This document shows, in pieces, positions 4,892 to 6,090 of a stretch of DNA of 6,090 nucleotides; the stretch's first letter is position 1, and every line of letters starts with the position of its first letter. Under the pieces are notes generated by a model, which was given only the letters and a program-made list of their open reading frames with translations, had not been told where the DNA came from and searched no databases. The position numbers were made by a program, and so were the translations under genes. The DNA comes from Planctomycetaceae bacterium (GTDB taxonomy: Bacteria > Planctomycetota > Planctomycetia > Pirellulales > UBA1268): contig CANGGC010000186.1 of the NCBI GenBank assembly GCA_947453125.1, positions 1 through 6,090 on the forward strand. Direction: 5' to 3'.

Positions 4892-6090
4892 TCAGTACCG
4901 GTAGTACTCGGGCTTGAACGGGCCTTCGACCGGGATGTGGAGATACTCGGCCTGCTGCTTGGTGAGCTTTGTGAGCTTGACCCCCAGCTTCTCGAGGTGG
5001 AGGCGGGCCACCTCCTCGTCGAGCTTCTTGGGGAGGAGGTGGACGCCGACGTCGTACTTGTCGGTCTCCGTCCACAGGGCCAGTTGGGCGAGCACCTGAT
5101 TGGTGAAGCTCGTGCTCATCACGAACGACGGGTGGCCGGTGGCACAGCCGAGGTTCACGAGCCGACCTTCAGCAAGCAAGATCACCGAGTTGCCGGAGGG
5201 GAGGGTGTAGCGGTCGACCTGCGGCTTGATCTCGACCTTCTTGATCCCCTTCGTGTTCTCGAGCCACGACACATCGATCTCGAGATCGAAGTGCCCGATG
5301 TTGCAGATGATCGCGTCGTTGGGCATCCGCGAGATGTGCTCACCGAGGATCACGTCGCGGCAGCCGGTGGCCGTCACGAAGATCTGGCCCCGCGGAGCGG
5401 CCTCCTCCATCGTCGTCACCTCGTAGCCCTCCATCACCGCCTGAAGGGCGTTGATCGGGTCGACCTCGGTGACGATGACGCGGGCCCCGAGGGCCTTCAT
5501 CGAGTGGGCCGAGCCCTTGCCGACGTCGCCATAGCCGCACACCACCACCACCTTGCCGGCCACCATCACGTCGGTGGCCCGCTTGATGCCGTCGGCGAGG
5601 CTCTCACGGCAGCCGTAGAGGTTGTCGAACTTCGACTTCGTGCAGGAGTCGTTGACGTTGATTGCGGGGAGCTTGAGCTCGCCTTTCTCGTGCATCTGGT
5701 AGAGGCGGTGGACACCCGTGGTGGTCTCCTCCGAGAGGCCGCGGATCCCGCCGAGCAGTTCCGGATACTTGGTGTGGACCATCGACGTCAGGTCGCCGCC
5801 GTCGTCGAGGATCATGTTGAGCGGCTGGCCGTCGGGGAAGAACAGCGTCTGCTCGATGCACCAGTCGGCTTCCTCGTTCGTCATCCCCTTCCAGGCGTAG
5901 ACCGGGAATCCGGCTTTGGCGATGGCCGCAGCGGCATGATCCTGGGTCGAGAAGATGTTGCAGCTGCTCCACGTCACTTCCGCGCCGAGTTCTTTGAGCG
6001 TCTCGATGAGGACGGCCGTCTGGATCGTCATGTGGAGGCAGCCGGCAATCCGAGCCCCGGCCAGCGGCTTGCTCCGGCCGTACTTGTGCC
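4892..6090 (-). CDS. ahcY: S-adenosylhomocysteine hydrolase (adenosylhomocysteinase), 5' end cut by window edge
   Basis: The frame is open from the window edge, with the codons upstream of the ATG at 6031 reading KYGRSKPLAGARIAGCLH, so that Met is internal and the true start lies beyond 6090. The enzyme splits S-adenosylhomocysteine to adenosine and homocysteine using bound NAD, keeping the methyl cycle running. Counting from that Met, the active-site residues line up with human AHCY: His just before it (human His55), Asp77 (131), Glu102 (156), Lys132 (186), Asp136 (190). The NAD site GYGDVGKG is at 166-173 with Glu189 (243). LAEGRLVNLGCATGHPSFVM is at 287-306, and the C-terminal KPEYYRY supplies the Lys and Tyr that reach the neighbour's NAD. 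It lacks the roughly 40-residue insertion found in many proteobacterial and actinobacterial enzymes. It is followed by a strong terminator. Confidence 0.98.
   Translation of the reverse strand, partial: HKYGRSKPLAGARIAGCLHMTIQTAVLIETLKELGAEVTWSSCNIFSTQDHAAAAIAKAGFPVYAWKGMTNEEADWCIEQTLFFPDGQPLNMILDDGGDLTSMVHTKYPELLGGIRGLSEETTTGVHRLYQMHEKGELKLPAINVNDSCTKSKFDNLYGCRESLADGIKRATDVMVAGKVVVVCGYGDVGKGSAHSMKALGARVIVTEVDPINALQAVMEGYEVTTMEEAAPRGQIFVTATGCRDVILGEHISRMPNDAIICNIGHFDLEIDVSWLENTKGIKKVEIKPQVDRYTLPSGNSVILLAEGRLVNLGCATGHPSFVMSTSFTNQVLAQLALWTETDKYDVGVHLLPKKLDEEVARLHLEKLGVKLTKLTKQQAEYLHIPVEGPFKPEYYRY

Noticed and set aside
6023..6025. Gln instead of human Glu59 in the AhcY substrate site (MTIQTAV)
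   Set aside because: Gln at this position is common in bacterial AhcY enzymes, so it is not an anomaly.

Overview
This is a GC-rich, gene-dense piece of bacterial chromosome in which every gene I can support lies on the minus strand. The overall look (very high GC3, GTG starts, a chromosomal ParA/ParB pair, AhcY of the short form, a DUF1015 protein) fits a planctomycete of the Pirellulales type. That placement rests on general resemblance, not on a search, and is tentative.

Layout, in the direction of transcription (right to left). (1) 6090-4892: S-adenosylhomocysteine hydrolase (ahcY), cut by the right edge and missing its first codons. It is followed by a strong hairpin terminator at 4807-4847. 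(2) 4776-4791: a parS-type centromere site in the gap between ahcY and the next gene. (3) 4668-3361: a full-length DUF1015 protein of unknown function, with a possible extended -10 promoter. (4) 3360-3005: a 356-bp gap with two more parS-type sites, arranged as a 16-bp inverted repeat with centres 83 bp apart. (5) 3004-2258 and 2265-1141: parA and parB, overlapping by 8 bp and clearly translationally coupled. (6) 1140-896: a short gap with a possible small ORF or coding remnant and an inverted repeat. (7) 895-821: tRNA-Pro(UGG). (8) 690-1: a membrane-anchored or secreted protein with a long Pro/Ala/Glu-rich linker and a C-terminal guanyl-specific ribonuclease domain of the barnase/RNase Sa family, cut by the left edge. 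No gene caller marks this last gene with a simple ATG start, and it is easily missed because large antisense frames cover it.

Functionally, the centre of the window is a chromosome segregation locus: ParA (Soj-type ATPase), ParB (CTP-dependent DNA clamp) and three nearby parS sites. The flanking genes belong to other processes: methyl-cycle metabolism (AhcY), translation (tRNA-Pro) and a probable extracytoplasmic RNase.

The points most worth a second look are a natural Glu-to-Gln change in the ParB GERR motif, at the residue that laboratory mutants alter to block CTP hydrolysis; the anchored RNase with its catalytic triad intact but one auxiliary arginine missing; and an AT-hook-like segment in the ParB linker. 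I see no CRISPR array, transposon, phage gene or defence system.
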